From: Gammaproteobacteria bacterium
Lineage (GTDB): Bacteria > Pseudomonadota > Gammaproteobacteria > HTCC5015
Assembly: GCA_020630145.1 (NCBI GenBank)
Contig: JAHDBX010000126.1
Location: forward strand, 1 to 5,893
Length of the DNA stretch: 5,893 nt
Direction: 5' to 3'
The position numbers and the translations under genes are program-made. Positions 5,226 through 5,893 of this stretch are shown here, piece after piece (position 1 is the first letter of the stretch; every line of letters begins with the position of its first letter). A model generated the notes under the pieces. That model saw nothing but the letters and a program-made list of their open reading frames with translations. It ran no database searches and was not told the origin of the DNA.

Positions 5226-5761
5226 ATGCAAAATATTGATAAAGCGGCTCATGTTTATAAGGAGTTGCTAGAACTTGTCGGTGAAGACACTGAACGAGAT
5301 GGTTTAAAAGATACGCCTATGCGCGCTGCTAAGGCTATGGCATTTCTGACGAAAGGTTATGAGCAAGATTTGCAAACAGTGACCAAATGGTTATCGTCAA
5401 GAATATAGAGCTGTATTCCCTATGTGAGCATCATTTACTGCCATTTACAGGTACTTGTCATGTAGGCTATTTGCCAACAGGTAAGGTTATTGGTTTGTCT
5501 AAAATTGCTCGTATTGTTGACATGTATGCGCGCCGTTTACAAATACAAGAAGGCCTCACTCAGCAAGTCGCTGAAGCTATTATGGAGGTTACAGGTGCTT
5601 TAGGGGTAGGTGTCATTATTGAAGCACGCCATATGTGCATGATGATGCGTGGCGTAGAAAAACAAAATTCCAGCATGAAAACATCGGTTATGTTGTGTAG
5701 TTTTAGAGCTAACCAGTCCACTCGTAATGAGTTTTTGAATTTAGTTTCATCAAATATATAA
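5226..5761 (+). pseudogene. folE: GTP cyclohydrolase I, frameshifted by an internal deletion
   Basis: FolE converts GTP to 7,8-dihydroneopterin triphosphate plus formate for folate and other pterins. The start is ATG 5226 with AGGTGG (5215-5220) 5 nt upstream. Residues 1-53 match FolE helices ([33 protein letters not shown]), then the frame runs into TAG at 5406-5408. The rest is encoded in another frame from 5387, starting [20 protein letters not shown]. It keeps zinc ligands Cys and His of CEHH, the Cys of RHMCMMMRG, both catalytic histidines, and a normal C-terminus. Between QTVT and MVIVKNIE the family normally has about 10-11 more residues (type GALFxSDxxE); these are gone. The frame offset requires a loss of 3n+1 bases, so about 31 or 34 bp. 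No other lesion is seen in either half, so the deletion is recent or an assembly/sequencing error. Without it the protein would be about 188 residues, a normal short FolE. Confidence 0.85.
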
Positions 5762-5768
5762 GATATAG

Positions 5769-5794
5769 GGCTTTACCTATTAATAGGTAAAGCC
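5769..5794 (+). terminator. 26-bp perfect palindrome after folE, terminator-like hairpin
   Basis: GGCTTTACCTATT and its exact reverse complement AATAGGTAAAGCC abut without spacer, starting 7 bp after the folE stop. In RNA this gives an 11-bp stem with a 4-nt loop. The following bases, ACATTTCC, form only a weak U-tract, so as a terminator it is not canonical. It could instead stabilise the 3' end or be a dimeric protein site. Confidence 0.5.
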
Positions 5795-5861
5795 ACATTT
5801 CCAGGTTTGTGTTTGAAACAATATATTTTTATCGATCGACTTATTCACAAGAAAATCTTAT

Positions 5862-5893
5862 TTTGTTGACTTTTAAGTAATACAAAGGTGTTT
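5862..5893 (+). promoter_or_regulatory. Possible promoter/operator for a gene beyond the window
   Basis: TTGACT (5866-5871) is a good -35 candidate; its -10 would lie at or past the window edge. It sits in an imperfect dyad running from TTGT at 5863 to ACAA at 5885, centred on ACTT-TT-AAGT. Dyads in the spacer just after the -35 are typical of MerR-type promoters, but the rest is not visible. Confidence 0.2.

Noticed and set aside
5380..5408. Programmed ribosomal frameshift to rescue folE
   Set aside because: There is no slippery heptamer, and a shift would still lack the conserved linker of about 10 residues, so a deletion explains the data better.

Overview
The window reads as a stretch of AT-rich gammaproteobacterial chromosome. 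The gene neighbourhood is the main clue. A PerM-type permease, a Bcp/PrxQ peroxiredoxin, dapA and a BamC-like lipoprotein lie together, matching the perM / bcp / dapA / bamC neighbourhood of Escherichia coli and relatives, although gcvR is absent between bcp and dapA and purC does not follow bamC. The base composition and the very short BamC would suit a Thiotrichales/Piscirickettsiaceae-like marine bacterium (Methylophaga or Cycloclasticus type). That placement is inference and the sequence alone does not prove it.

Layout. (1) Bases 2-922, plus strand: the 3' part of a perM-like AI-2E family permease, entering from the left edge. (2) Bases 936-2871, minus strand: an apparent two-gene operon, bcp (PrxQ peroxiredoxin) then a PIN-PhoH ATPase gene, convergent with perM (13 bp between stops). 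(3) Bases 2872-3017: the divergent control region between bcp and dapA. (4) Bases 3018-4164, plus strand: dapA, then an 81-residue lipoprotein resembling only the N-terminal lasso of BamC. (5) Bases 4165-4587: 423 bp without a clear gene. It holds two related dyads, a possible promoter, an open frame coding for a hydrophobic stretch with a basic tail, two abutting palindromes and a strong intrinsic terminator. (6) Bases 4588-5163, minus strand: ribA (GTP cyclohydrolase II). (7) Bases 5226-5761, plus strand: folE (GTP cyclohydrolase I), divergent from ribA and broken by an out-of-frame internal deletion. (8) Bases 5762-5893: a 26-bp perfect palindrome, then the apparent upstream region of a gene beyond the window.

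Function. DapA makes the first committed precursor of lysine and diaminopimelate for the cell wall, and the BamC-like lipoprotein belongs with outer-membrane assembly. Bcp detoxifies peroxides and PhoH is a putative RNA-processing ATPase. RibA and FolE both open the GTP ring with loss of formate, feeding riboflavin/FAD and folate/pterin synthesis. The observations most worth checking are the broken folE, the lasso-only BamC, the peroxiredoxin lacking its usual resolving cysteine, and the possible hidden transcription unit between bamC and ribA. I see no mobile element, CRISPR array, tRNA or rRNA.
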